From Marinarcus sediminis (lineage in GTDB: Bacteria > Campylobacterota > Campylobacteria > Campylobacterales > Arcobacteraceae), in assembly GCF_048571275.1 (NCBI RefSeq), contig NZ_CP182357.1, forward strand, positions 1 through 64,000: a stretch of 64,000 nt of DNA, in the 5' to 3' direction. Shown here one piece after another: positions 16,085-24,629 of the stretch. Each line of letters begins with the position of its first letter. The first letter of the stretch is position 1. The notes under the pieces were generated by a model. It was not told the origin of the DNA and did not search any database. It worked only from the letters and a program-made list of their open reading frames with translations. A program made the position numbers and the translations under genes.

Positions 16085-17138
16085 TTTTTTTTGCTTCTTC
16101 TTCCACTTCTTTTAAAAATCTTTCCAATAACTCTTCTGTTGGAAGTTTCGCAATGGTTTCACCTTTTTTAATGATTAAGCCACTCCCTTTCCCATAAGCA
16201 ATTGCAACATCCGCACTCTTTGCTTCACCCAAAGCATTCACTACACACCCCATGACAGACACATTCAAAGGTGTTTTAATGTGTTTTGTTCGTTTTTCAA
16301 CTTCAGCAACAGCACTGACCAAGTCAGCTTCTATTCTTCCACACGTTGGACACGAAATGATATTTAACCCCTCTTTGCTCAAACCTGCATCTTTTAAAAT
16401 CGCCCTTCCTACTTCAATCTCTTTTTCAAGTTCTCCTGTAATTGAGACTCGAAGGGTATCTCCAATTCCATCTAAGAGTAAACTTCCCAAGGCAATCGAA
16501 GATTTGACCGTTGAGTGAAACAGTGTTCCTGCTTCTGTCACACCTAAATGAAACGGATATTTATTTAAAGGTCGTAACAATCGATACGCTTCTACGGTTC
16601 GTTGAACGTCACTGGCTTTAAGTGATACTTTGATATCTTCAAATCCCAAATCTTCTAAAAACTTTATATTGTATTGAGCACTTGCAACCATTCCTTGTGC
16701 TGTTTGTCCATATTTATTTTCAAATTGGCTCTCTAAACTTCCACAATTTACCCCGATACGAATGGGTATTTTTCGTTGTTGGCACACTTTGACAATCTCT
16801 TTAACACGTGATTGTTCACCAATATTCCCTGGATTAATACGGATACAATCAACCACTTCTGCCGCTTTAAGTGCCAATTTATAGTTAAAATGAATATCGG
16901 CAACCAAAGGCAGAGTGGTTTGTTCTTTAATGGCTTTAAGTGCATTGGCAGCTTCTGCATCGGGTACTGCCACACGGACAATATCTGCTCCGGCAAAATG
17001 CAAAGCTTTGATTTGCTCAACGGTTGCTTCAATATCGCTTGTTTTGCTGTAGGTCATTGATTGTACTGAAATAGGAGAATCACCACCAATAGGGACATTT
17101 CCTACATATATTTTTTTAGTTTCATATCTTTTAATCAT
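16077..17138 (-). CDS. ispG: 4-hydroxy-3-methylbut-2-enyl diphosphate synthase
   Basis: The penultimate enzyme of the MEP isoprenoid pathway; it reductively opens MEcPP using a [4Fe-4S] cluster fed by flavodoxin or ferredoxin. At 353 residues it is the normal bacterial form without the plant/Chlamydia insertion. The N-terminal TIM barrel is clear, and cluster ligands are visible in SCPTCGR and VMGCVVN, with the Glu further on (NALGEAKSAD). It is the first gene of the ispG-dnaB unit. The organism therefore appears to use the MEP route, and the Fur-controlled flavodoxin here could be an electron donor (inference). Confidence 0.96.
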   Translation of the reverse strand: MIKRYETKKIYVGNVPIGGDSPISVQSMTYSKTSDIEATVEQIKALHFAGADIVRVAVPDAEAANALKAIKEQTTLPLVADIHFNYKLALKAAEVVDCIRINPGNIGEQSRVKEIVKVCQQRKIPIRIGVNCGSLESQFENKYGQTAQGMVASAQYNIKFLEDLGFEDIKVSLKASDVQRTVEAYRLLRPLNKYPFHLGVTEAGTLFHSTVKSSIALGSLLLDGIGDTLRVSITGELEKEIEVGRAILKDAGLSKEGLNIISCPTCGRIEADLVSAVAEVEKRTKHIKTPLNVSVMGCVVNALGEAKSADVAIAYGKGSGLIIKKGETIAKLPTEELLERFLKEVEEEAKKNG

Positions 17139-17299
17139 TCGAAGATTATATCAAATTAGCATTAAAAAAAGATTTATTCTCAAATCTTCTCTTTTATGAA
17201 TTTTAAAAATTAGATTCGAATTTCAAACTTAACGCATATAGTTAAACTTTTATTTTGTAAAACTAAGATAAAATACGCACAATTATACAAAGGATTTAA

Positions 17300-17962
17300 A
17301 TGCAAGATCTATCTATTTTTGACATTGTTGTCATAGCAATTACACTTCTTTTTGGAATTAAAGGGCTTTTTAAAGGTTTTATCAAAGAGGCATTTGGGTT
17401 AATTGGGATTGTTGGTGGTATTTTCATAGCTTCAAGACTCGCAGATACCGTAGGTGAAGCAATTGCCCCAATGTTGGCACTTAAGAATGAATCCTCAATT
17501 GAACTTATGGGATTCATTGTAGGTTTACTTGCTTTTTGGGTCATTGCCTATATTCTTGGAATGATTATCAGTAAAATCTTCTCAATGAGTGGCTTAGGTG
17601 TTGTTGATAAATTATTGGGATTTCTTTTTGGTGCGGGAAAAATATTTTTGATTTTTTCAATTCTGATTTATCTCGTTTGTCAAATACAAACGATAAAAGA
17701 GAAACTTGACGCTTCAATTGGTCATACTATCACTTATCCTATTTTGGTTGCTGGGGGTACATTTATTGTGAAACTTGATAAACAAACCATGCCAAAAGAG
17801 ATTCAAACAACCGTAGATAAAGCCGTAGAAAAGACAAAAGAGACCGTTAAAGACATTTCAGTTGAAGAGACAAAAAAAACTTTAGAAAAGATGAAAGATG
17901 AAGCAGTAAAAAAAACCAATGAAACAATAGATGCAGGTAAAAAAGCATTAGAAAATAAATAG
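17300..17962 (+). CDS. cvpA: CvpA-family membrane protein
   Basis: A 220-residue inner-membrane protein. Residues ~1-150 carry four hydrophobic segments with the CvpA pattern (DIVVIAITLLFGIKGLFKGF, then LIGIVGGIFIASRLAD). The C-terminal ~60 residues are a charged Lys/Glu/Thr-rich amphipathic tail (KETVKDISVEETKKTLEKM and similar) expected to form a long helix or coiled coil. CvpA proteins affect envelope and bile tolerance and colicin V export in E. coli; the molecular role is unclear. It precedes lysS by 20 bases. Confidence 0.88.
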   Translation: MQDLSIFDIVVIAITLLFGIKGLFKGFIKEAFGLIGIVGGIFIASRLADTVGEAIAPMLALKNESSIELMGFIVGLLAFWVIAYILGMIISKIFSMSGLGVVDKLLGFLFGAGKIFLIFSILIYLVCQIQTIKEKLDASIGHTITYPILVAGGTFIVKLDKQTMPKEIQTTVDKAVEKTKETVKDISVEETKKTLEKMKDEAVKKTNETIDAGKKALENK

Positions 17963-17982
17963 AAAAGTAAGGAAACAAAATA

Positions 17983-19497
17983 TTGTTTGAAAATAAATAT
18001 ATACAACAAAGAATCGAAAAAGCAAACAAGTTAAGAGAGAGTGGCGTCAATCCATATTGCAATCAAAGCCAACGCAATACCAGTGTGGCAAAATTTCTTA
18101 ATGTCAACTCAGATGTTGAACACTCAGAAGATAAAAGAGATGAAACAAGAAACTACATTGTTGCGGGAAGAGTTAAATTTTTCAGACTCATGGGGAAAGC
18201 CTCTTTTTTAAAAATTGAAGATGAGAGTGGTCTTTTGCAAATTTATGTGGCCAGAGACAATTTACCTGAGGGATTTTATAACGACATCTTTAAAAAGAAT
18301 TTTGAAGTGGGAGATATTGTTGAAGTAGAGGGATACCCTTTTTATACGAACCATGGGGAACTCTCACTGCATGTTCGTAACATCAAAATGCTCACCAAAG
18401 CCATCTCCCCTCTGCCTGAAAAATTCCACGGAATTACCGATAAAGAGCTGCGATACCGACAAAGATATTTAGATCTTATTATGAACAGTGGCGTAAGAAA
18501 AACATTTCATATCCGAAGTAAAGTCATCAGCTTGACACGAAGATTTTTTGAAAACAAAGGGTTCTTAGAAGTTGAAACACCTATGATGCACCCAATAGCA
18601 GGTGGCGCCAATGCAAAACCTTTCGTAACACACCACAACGCCTTAGGAATTGATAGGTTTTTAAGAATTGCGCCTGAGTTGTATTTAAAACGATTGATCG
18701 TAGGTGGGTTTGAAGCGGTATTTGAAATCAACAGAAACTTTAGAAATGAAGGTATGGATGCCACGCATAATCCAGAGTTTACCTCTATTGAGTTTTATTG
18801 GGCCTATAAAACGTACAAAGATTTAATCAAAATTACCAAAGAGTATTTTGAATATCTTTTTGAGCATTTAGATTTACCAACCATTTTACCTTATGGTGAA
18901 CACCGAATCAATTTTGAAGCGTTCAGTGAAATTCCATTGATTGAATCACTCAGTTCAGTAGGTGGCGTTCCTGCTGATATTACAGAAGACAAAACAAAAA
19001 TTTTGGCATTTTTAAAAGAGAACAATCTTGAAGCCAATGACAATATGACCTTAGGGCAACTGCAAGGTCAACTCTTTGATGAGTATGTGGAAGAAAAATT
19101 GATTAACCCTACTTTTATTACAGAGTATCCTGTTGAGATTTCACCCTTAGCAAGAAGAAGTGATGACAAACCTCACTTAACCGACAGATTTGAGTTGTTT
19201 ATTGCCGGAAAAGAGATTGCCAATGCCTTCAGTGAGTTAAATGACCCCTTGGATCAATTGGAACGATTTGAAGGTCAAATGGCAGCCAAAGATGGCGGCG
19301 ATGATGAAGCACACGAAATGGACGAAGATTTTGTTAATGCTCTGTCTTATGGTATGGCTCCAACAGCGGGGCAAGGTATTGGAATTGACAGATTGGTAAT
19401 GATGTTAACCAATGAACACTCTATTAGAGATGTTCTTCTGTTTCCAGCCATGAAACCCATTCATACTGAAATTGATTTACACAGTGAACAAGAATAA
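17983..19497 (+). CDS. lysS: Lysyl-tRNA synthetase (class II)
   Basis: Charges tRNA-Lys. It is 504 residues long, with an N-terminal OB-fold anticodon-binding domain (~55-160) and a class II catalytic core with motif 2 FRNEGMDATHNPEFT and motif 3 GIGIDRLVMML. The start is a TTG at 17983 with AAGGAAAC about 9 bases upstream; the reading MFENKYIQQRIEKANKLRE fits LysS N-termini. It lies 18 bases before glyA, in the run cvpA-lysS-glyA. Confidence 0.97.
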   Translation: MFENKYIQQRIEKANKLRESGVNPYCNQSQRNTSVAKFLNVNSDVEHSEDKRDETRNYIVAGRVKFFRLMGKASFLKIEDESGLLQIYVARDNLPEGFYNDIFKKNFEVGDIVEVEGYPFYTNHGELSLHVRNIKMLTKAISPLPEKFHGITDKELRYRQRYLDLIMNSGVRKTFHIRSKVISLTRRFFENKGFLEVETPMMHPIAGGANAKPFVTHHNALGIDRFLRIAPELYLKRLIVGGFEAVFEINRNFRNEGMDATHNPEFTSIEFYWAYKTYKDLIKITKEYFEYLFEHLDLPTILPYGEHRINFEAFSEIPLIESLSSVGGVPADITEDKTKILAFLKENNLEANDNMTLGQLQGQLFDEYVEEKLINPTFITEYPVEISPLARRSDDKPHLTDRFELFIAGKEIANAFSELNDPLDQLERFEGQMAAKDGGDDEAHEMDEDFVNALSYGMAPTAGQGIGIDRLVMMLTNEHSIRDVLLFPAMKPIHTEIDLHSEQE

Positions 19498-19515
19498 TTT
19501 AAAAAGGAAAATAAT

Positions 19516-20778
19516 ATGAGTTTTTTATCAAATGCAAGTTTAAAAGATGCAGACAATGTGGTTTTTTCAATCATTGAAAAAGAGTTAGAGAGACAAACCA
19601 ATCACTTAGAGATGATTGCCAGTGAAAATTTCACCAGCCCAGCGGTTATGGAAGCAATGGGTTCAGTTTTTACAAACAAATATGCGGAAGGGTATCCTTA
19701 TAAAAGATATTATGGAGGGTGTGAATTTGCTGATCAAGTTGAACAATTGGCCATTGACAGAGCCTGTGAAATTTTTGGATGCAAATTTGCCAACGTACAA
19801 CCCCACTCTGGAAGCCAAGCCAATGGTGCTGTTTATGCAGCACTTCTTCAAGCTGGTGATAAAATTTTAGGTATGGATTTAAGCCACGGTGGACACTTAA
19901 CACACGGAAGCAAACCAAGCTTTTCGGGTAAAAACTATACGGCATTCTCTTATGGTGTAGAGTTAGACGGACGAATCGATTACGACAGAGTAATGGACAT
20001 TGCAAAAATCACTCAACCCAAAATTATTGTTTGTGGGGCAAGTGCTTATGCCAGAGAGATTGACTTTAAAAAATTCAGAGAAATTGCAGATGCTGTAGGT
20101 GCGTACCTTTTTGCTGACATTGCACACATTGCTGGTTTAGTAGCTGCAGGTGAACATATGAGTCCATTCCCTTATGCCCATATAGTAACAACAACCACAC
20201 ATAAAACATTAAGAGGACCAAGAGGTGGGATGATTTTATGTGATGATGAAGAGATTGCAAAAAAAATTAACTCAGCCATTTTCCCAGGAATTCAAGGGGG
20301 ACCATTGGTTCACGTCATTGCAGGAAAAGCCGTTGCATTTGGTGAAATTTTGAAACCACAATGGAAAGAGTATGCAAAACAAGTCAAAGCCAATGCTAAA
20401 GTATTAGGTGAAGTTCTGGTAAAAAGAGGGTATGACTTAGTCAGTAACGGTACAGATAATCATTTAGTTCTGGTATCATTCTTAAATAAATCCTTTTCAG
20501 GAAAAGATGCCGATGCTGCTTTAGGAAATGCAGGAATTACTGTAAATAAAAACACAGTACCAGGGGAAACAAGAAGTCCCTTTGTAACAAGTGGTATTCG
20601 AATTGGGAGCCCAGCTTTGACAGCACGAGGTATGAAAGAAGAAGAGTTTAAACTCATTGCAAATAAAATTTGTGATGTTTTAGATGACATTGAAAATACG
20701 TCACTGCAAGCTGACATTAAAGAAGAGTTGAAAACATTGGCTCAAAAATTTGTTGTTTACACCAAATCAACTTATTAA
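19516..20778 (+). CDS. glyA: Serine hydroxymethyltransferase
   Basis: A PLP enzyme converting serine and tetrahydrofolate to glycine and methylene-THF. The 420 residues match bacterial GlyA. The PLP lysine is in TTTTHKTLRGPRGG; the substrate-binding YAEGYPYKRYYGG and the PLP-site SGSQAN are intact. It supplies one-carbon units to FolD (41793). It ends in a strong terminator, so the SPOR gene beyond is probably separately expressed or reached by read-through. Confidence 0.97.
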   Translation: MSFLSNASLKDADNVVFSIIEKELERQTNHLEMIASENFTSPAVMEAMGSVFTNKYAEGYPYKRYYGGCEFADQVEQLAIDRACEIFGCKFANVQPHSGSQANGAVYAALLQAGDKILGMDLSHGGHLTHGSKPSFSGKNYTAFSYGVELDGRIDYDRVMDIAKITQPKIIVCGASAYAREIDFKKFREIADAVGAYLFADIAHIAGLVAAGEHMSPFPYAHIVTTTTHKTLRGPRGGMILCDDEEIAKKINSAIFPGIQGGPLVHVIAGKAVAFGEILKPQWKEYAKQVKANAKVLGEVLVKRGYDLVSNGTDNHLVLVSFLNKSFSGKDADAALGNAGITVNKNTVPGETRSPFVTSGIRIGSPALTARGMKEEEFKLIANKICDVLDDIENTSLQADIKEELKTLAQKFVVYTKSTY

Positions 20779-20783
20779 GACCA

Positions 20784-20817
20784 TGAAACAAAAGTGAATC
20801 ATTTCACTTTTGTTTCA
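20784..20817 (+). terminator. Terminator after glyA
   Basis: A perfect 15-base stem, TGAAACAAAAGTGAA with its complement, a TCAT loop, then ACTTTTC. Confidence 0.85.
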
Positions 20818-20850
20818 ACTTTTCAATCAATATAAAACAAGGAGTTTATG

Positions 20851-21759
20851 ATGGAAATCAGAGGCGATGAATTTATAAAAAACGTACAAGTACAACAAGA
20901 ACAAGAAGATTTAAGAACACGATTAAATGAATTAGATAAAATGAGACAACCTCCTACTTCAAATCCCTATGAACCGTACCAAAATAATGTTGACCTTCCA
21001 GAAGAGGAGTTAGGCGATATTTTCCTAAACAGTGCTAAAAATGAACCCGATGTGAACAATAAGAAAAAATATATGCTTTTAGGGTTGTCTTTGGTTTTAC
21101 TGTTTATCATCACACTTGTCACCATTAAACTCATTTCAAACAATGATAAAACAGACACACAATTTCAAAATGAGACACAACTTGAACAAGATAAACTGCT
21201 CAATGATCAAAACATTCAACAAGAGTATCAAAAAATATTAAATGAGAAATTAAAAAAAGTCAATGAAGGAACAACTGCAACTTCAATGCCAGAAGATAAA
21301 CTTGATATCAACAAAACGCAAGCCAATGAAGAAGCCATTGCAATCAAACAAGAAGTTCCCAAAGAGGATCCCTTAGAAATTAGTAAACAAGAGAAACTTA
21401 AAAATGTGGTTGAAGAGGTTAAAGAGAACATTGCTCCTGTGAAAAAAGAGGTTGTTGCACAACCTGTTGTAAAAAGTTTTGAAAAAGTTCAAACATCAAA
21501 AACTCCTGCTTCATCAACAAACACAGCAAAAGGGGTATTTATTCAAGTGGGTGCTTTTTCTAAAACACCTGCAAAAAAATATCTTTCAGATATTACAAGC
21601 AAAGGATTTTCATATAAATTGCATGATATGAATATTCAAGGTAAAGATATAACCAAAGTTTTAATTGGCCCATTCAAAGACAGAAACGAGGCACAAAACA
21701 GTTTAAACAAAGTTAGAACCACATTAAATGCACCGGGTGCATATATTTTAAAAATTTAA
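20851..21759 (+). CDS. SPOR-domain membrane protein
   Basis: A 302-residue bitopic protein: a cytoplasmic N-terminus (~75 residues, Gln/Glu-rich), one membrane helix near residues 77-96 (YMLLGLSLVLLFIITLVTIK), a low-complexity Gln/Lys/Glu periplasmic stalk, and a C-terminal SPOR domain (~228-302, GVFIQVGAFSKTPAKKYL to GAYILKI). SPOR domains bind peptidoglycan lacking stem peptides at division sites, so a septal role is likely. Of two adjacent ATGs I chose the second because the AAGGAG is only 3 bases from the first. Confidence 0.85.
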   Translation: MEIRGDEFIKNVQVQQEQEDLRTRLNELDKMRQPPTSNPYEPYQNNVDLPEEELGDIFLNSAKNEPDVNNKKKYMLLGLSLVLLFIITLVTIKLISNNDKTDTQFQNETQLEQDKLLNDQNIQQEYQKILNEKLKKVNEGTTATSMPEDKLDINKTQANEEAIAIKQEVPKEDPLEISKQEKLKNVVEEVKENIAPVKKEVVAQPVVKSFEKVQTSKTPASSTNTAKGVFIQVGAFSKTPAKKYLSDITSKGFSYKLHDMNIQGKDITKVLIGPFKDRNEAQNSLNKVRTTLNAPGAYILKI

Positions 21760-21776
21760 TTTTTTAAAGGCATTTT

Positions 21777-23186
21777 ATGACAATTTATTCCAAAGAGCTT
21801 TTTCTTGACCAATTTACACCTGTCTCTATTTATGCAAAGATAAAAAAACTTTTTCCAAAAGAGATTACGTTTCTTTTTGAAAGTACAATCAACTCTGCAG
21901 ATGGAAATTACTCATATATTATCATTGGTGCAAGAGAGAGAGTTTGGCATGAAAACAATCAAACTTTTTTTAAAAATGAAAAAGGGGAAACCTCAGTTGT
22001 AGATACCAACCCACTGAAATTTTTACAAAAATATTATAAAAATTTTGACAAAAAATTTTTCAAACAAAAATCAGAAGAGTTGGGCATTGGTCTCATTGAT
22101 GGTTTTATTGGAAATGTGGGATATGATATTGGAAAAGAGTTTGAACCTACGTTAAAACCTTATATGGACACATTAGAAGATAACTTAAATATCCCCGATT
22201 TAGACTTAATACGACCCAAAATGGTTTTGGGTTTTTCACACAAAACGTCAAAACTTGTTATTGTTACTTCTTTAAATGAGTTTGAACCAATGATTGAAAC
22301 CATCGAAAATGAACTTAAAACAGCTTATGAGTTTATGCCTATAATTAAAGCGAAACTTTTAGACGAAGGGAAATTCAACTACACCAAAGAGCAGTTTTTT
22401 GAAATGGTAGCCAAATCAAAAGAGATGATAAAAAGTGGGGATATTTTCCAAATTTTAATGTCCAATCGATTTACACAAAAAGCCGTTGTGGATCACTTTA
22501 GTTTTTATCGTGCATTAAGAAGTAAAAACCCAAGCCCGTATCTTTTTCTGCTGCAATTTGAAGACTTCTCTATTGCAGGAAGTTCTCCTGAAGTAATGGT
22601 ACGACTGGTAGATGGGCACATTCTACTGCGTCCAATTGCAGGAACACGAAAAAGAGGTTCAAGCATCGACAAAGACTTAGAGATGGAACATGAGCTTTTA
22701 TCTGATCCCAAAGAGAGAGCCGAACATATCATGCTCATTGACTTAGGAAGAAACGATGTAGGAAGAGTCGCACGTGCGGGAAGTGTAAAAGTTACGGATT
22801 TAATGCACATTGAAAAGTATTCACATGTCATGCACATCGTTTCAGATGTCGAAGCCATCATTGATGAAAAGTATGACATGTTTGATCTTTTTACTGCAAC
22901 CTTTACCGCAGGAACCATGACAGGAGCTCCAAAAATACGAGCCATGCAACTTATTGCACAATTTGAAGGGATAAAAAGAAATTTTTACTCTGGAAGCATT
23001 GCTTACTTTGGATTTGATGGCAATATGGACAGTGCCATTACTATTAGAACCTCTATGCTGACCAAAGATCAAATTATTTTTCAAGCAGGCGCAGGAGTAG
23101 TTGCTGATTCAGTTCCCGAATTGGAGTATTTGGAAGTTCACAATAAGTTAGCAGCCAATATCTCGACACTAAAAGATTTGTCATAA
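21777..23186 (+). CDS. trpE: Anthranilate synthase component I
   Basis: Converts chorismate to anthranilate with ammonia delivered by TrpG. It is 469 residues long. The chorismate-binding C-terminal domain shows RPIAGTRKRG; the Ala in PIAGT is typical of TrpE, whereas PabB has PIKGT. ELLSDPKERAEHIMLIDLGRN and TFTAGTMTGAPKIRAM follow. The N-terminal FESTI region fits the ES pair of the Trp feedback site. trpG and trpD are not adjacent. I prefer TrpE over PabB on the motif; confidence is good but not absolute. Confidence 0.88.
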   Translation: MTIYSKELFLDQFTPVSIYAKIKKLFPKEITFLFESTINSADGNYSYIIIGARERVWHENNQTFFKNEKGETSVVDTNPLKFLQKYYKNFDKKFFKQKSEELGIGLIDGFIGNVGYDIGKEFEPTLKPYMDTLEDNLNIPDLDLIRPKMVLGFSHKTSKLVIVTSLNEFEPMIETIENELKTAYEFMPIIKAKLLDEGKFNYTKEQFFEMVAKSKEMIKSGDIFQILMSNRFTQKAVVDHFSFYRALRSKNPSPYLFLLQFEDFSIAGSSPEVMVRLVDGHILLRPIAGTRKRGSSIDKDLEMEHELLSDPKERAEHIMLIDLGRNDVGRVARAGSVKVTDLMHIEKYSHVMHIVSDVEAIIDEKYDMFDLFTATFTAGTMTGAPKIRAMQLIAQFEGIKRNFYSGSIAYFGFDGNMDSAITIRTSMLTKDQIIFQAGAGVVADSVPELEYLEVHNKLAANISTLKDLS

Positions 23187-23297
23187 TTGTAAAATAAAAT
23201 TATTTAATTATTAATTTCGTTATTTTTTATATTTCCTAACGTTATTTTAACACTATTTAAGTCACAATATCAAAAACATCTACATTAGGACAAATCT

Positions 23298-24629
23298 ATG
23301 AAGAAGTATATTGTCTCAGTCATGCTCATATTTTCTTCTCTTTTAGCAGAAGAAAATATTCCCCAAAACAGTGTTACGACTGTTTTAACCTCCAATGATT
23401 ACATTTTGGCAAAATCACAGTACAAATTGGGAAATTACACCGAGTCGTATATCCAATTTAACAAACTCTTTTTAAAATACAACGACAATGTTGAAATCAA
23501 CTACTATCTGGCGATGAGTGCCGTTGGGCTTAAACTCTACGATGAAGCAACGGCTGCTTTTGAAAGAGTTTTAATTGTAAAACCTGATTTTCATAGAGCC
23601 AGACTTGAATATGCCCGAGTTTTATTTATTTTAGGTTTTAAAGAGGAGGCAAAAAAAGAGTTTTTAATTGTTGCCGCCACGCCTATTCCTGAAAATGTAC
23701 GAAGAAATATTCAAAACTATATTGACCAAATAGAGAACAAATCAACCAATACTACCTTCTTTGCATTGAGTTTTGGTATGATCTACGATGACAATATCAA
23801 CAGCGGTATTGATTATGACACCTACAATTTACCTGGTTTTGGTAATTTGCAAGTCAATGGAACACCCGCTCAACGAAGCAGTTCATATGTCACTTCATTT
23901 CAAATGAACCATCTTCAATCATTGGGCAAAAACTCTCCTTTACTTTTAAAACACACAGGGTTTATCTATTATAAAAACCAAACCGTCAATGACCGATATA
24001 ACTTTAAGTTTTTCTCGTACAAACCAACCTTATATTATAACGATGCAGTCAATAAAGCTGAATATTCACTGCAAGCAGGAATTGAAGACGTTATGCCCGG
24101 AGATAAAACCGATTTTATCGCATATTCAATTGTTCCAGCTTACAAAAAACTCATAAATAAAGATAATATCTTTGGATTTTTTACTCAATATAAACAAATT
24201 CACTATTCTGATGCTTCAAATAAAGCCAGAAATTACAATAATAGTGGCTTAGGTACTTCATGGGAATATAAAAAATTGAAATACACCCTATCTTATGAAA
24301 GAGATAGAAAAAATCATGGTACAAGAACCGATTTGAATAAAAAGATTATTAACCAAACGCTTTCCTACAGCTACGACATTCAATCAACATTGATACTCAA
24401 TGCCCAATTTCAGTATAAAAGAATCGATTATGTTGATACCGATGTGTTTTTTGCAAACCAACGAAAAGACACCTCAAAAAATATCTATTTGGGATTAACC
24501 AAAATTATTGATAAAAAAGATTTTCTGACCCTTTCATACAACAGAACAGACAACAATTCCAATCAAGCGGCGTATGAATATGACAGAAACAGTGTGAATT
24601 TAAACTACACTTGGAGATTTAAACTATGA
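23298..24629 (+). CDS. Slam-like (type XI secretion) outer-membrane protein
   Basis: A 443-residue protein with a signal peptide (cleavage after SSLLA). A TPR domain (~32-150; repeats such as AKSQYKLGNYTESYIQFNKL and YDEATAAFERVLIVKPDF) is followed by a ~290-residue segment of alternating amphipathic strands ending in YTWRFKL, typical of an outer-membrane beta-barrel. TPR plus DUF560-type barrel is the architecture of Slam/T11SS translocators, which move TbpB-like barrel proteins to the cell surface. The barrel opens with ALSFGMIYDDNINSG, in line with that family. The 4-base ATGA overlap with a TbpB-like-barrel gene strongly supports a transporter/cargo pair. A plain TPR-porin is the alternative. 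Confidence 0.75.
   Translation: MKKYIVSVMLIFSSLLAEENIPQNSVTTVLTSNDYILAKSQYKLGNYTESYIQFNKLFLKYNDNVEINYYLAMSAVGLKLYDEATAAFERVLIVKPDFHRARLEYARVLFILGFKEEAKKEFLIVAATPIPENVRRNIQNYIDQIENKSTNTTFFALSFGMIYDDNINSGIDYDTYNLPGFGNLQVNGTPAQRSSSYVTSFQMNHLQSLGKNSPLLLKHTGFIYYKNQTVNDRYNFKFFSYKPTLYYNDAVNKAEYSLQAGIEDVMPGDKTDFIAYSIVPAYKKLINKDNIFGFFTQYKQIHYSDASNKARNYNNSGLGTSWEYKKLKYTLSYERDRKNHGTRTDLNKKIINQTLSYSYDIQSTLILNAQFQYKRIDYVDTDVFFANQRKDTSKNIYLGLTKIIDKKDFLTLSYNRTDNNSNQAAYEYDRNSVNLNYTWRFKL

Noticed and set aside
22505..22945. 146-codon antisense frame within trpE
   Set aside because: It lies entirely inside well-conserved trpE motifs and lacks any domain or start signal.
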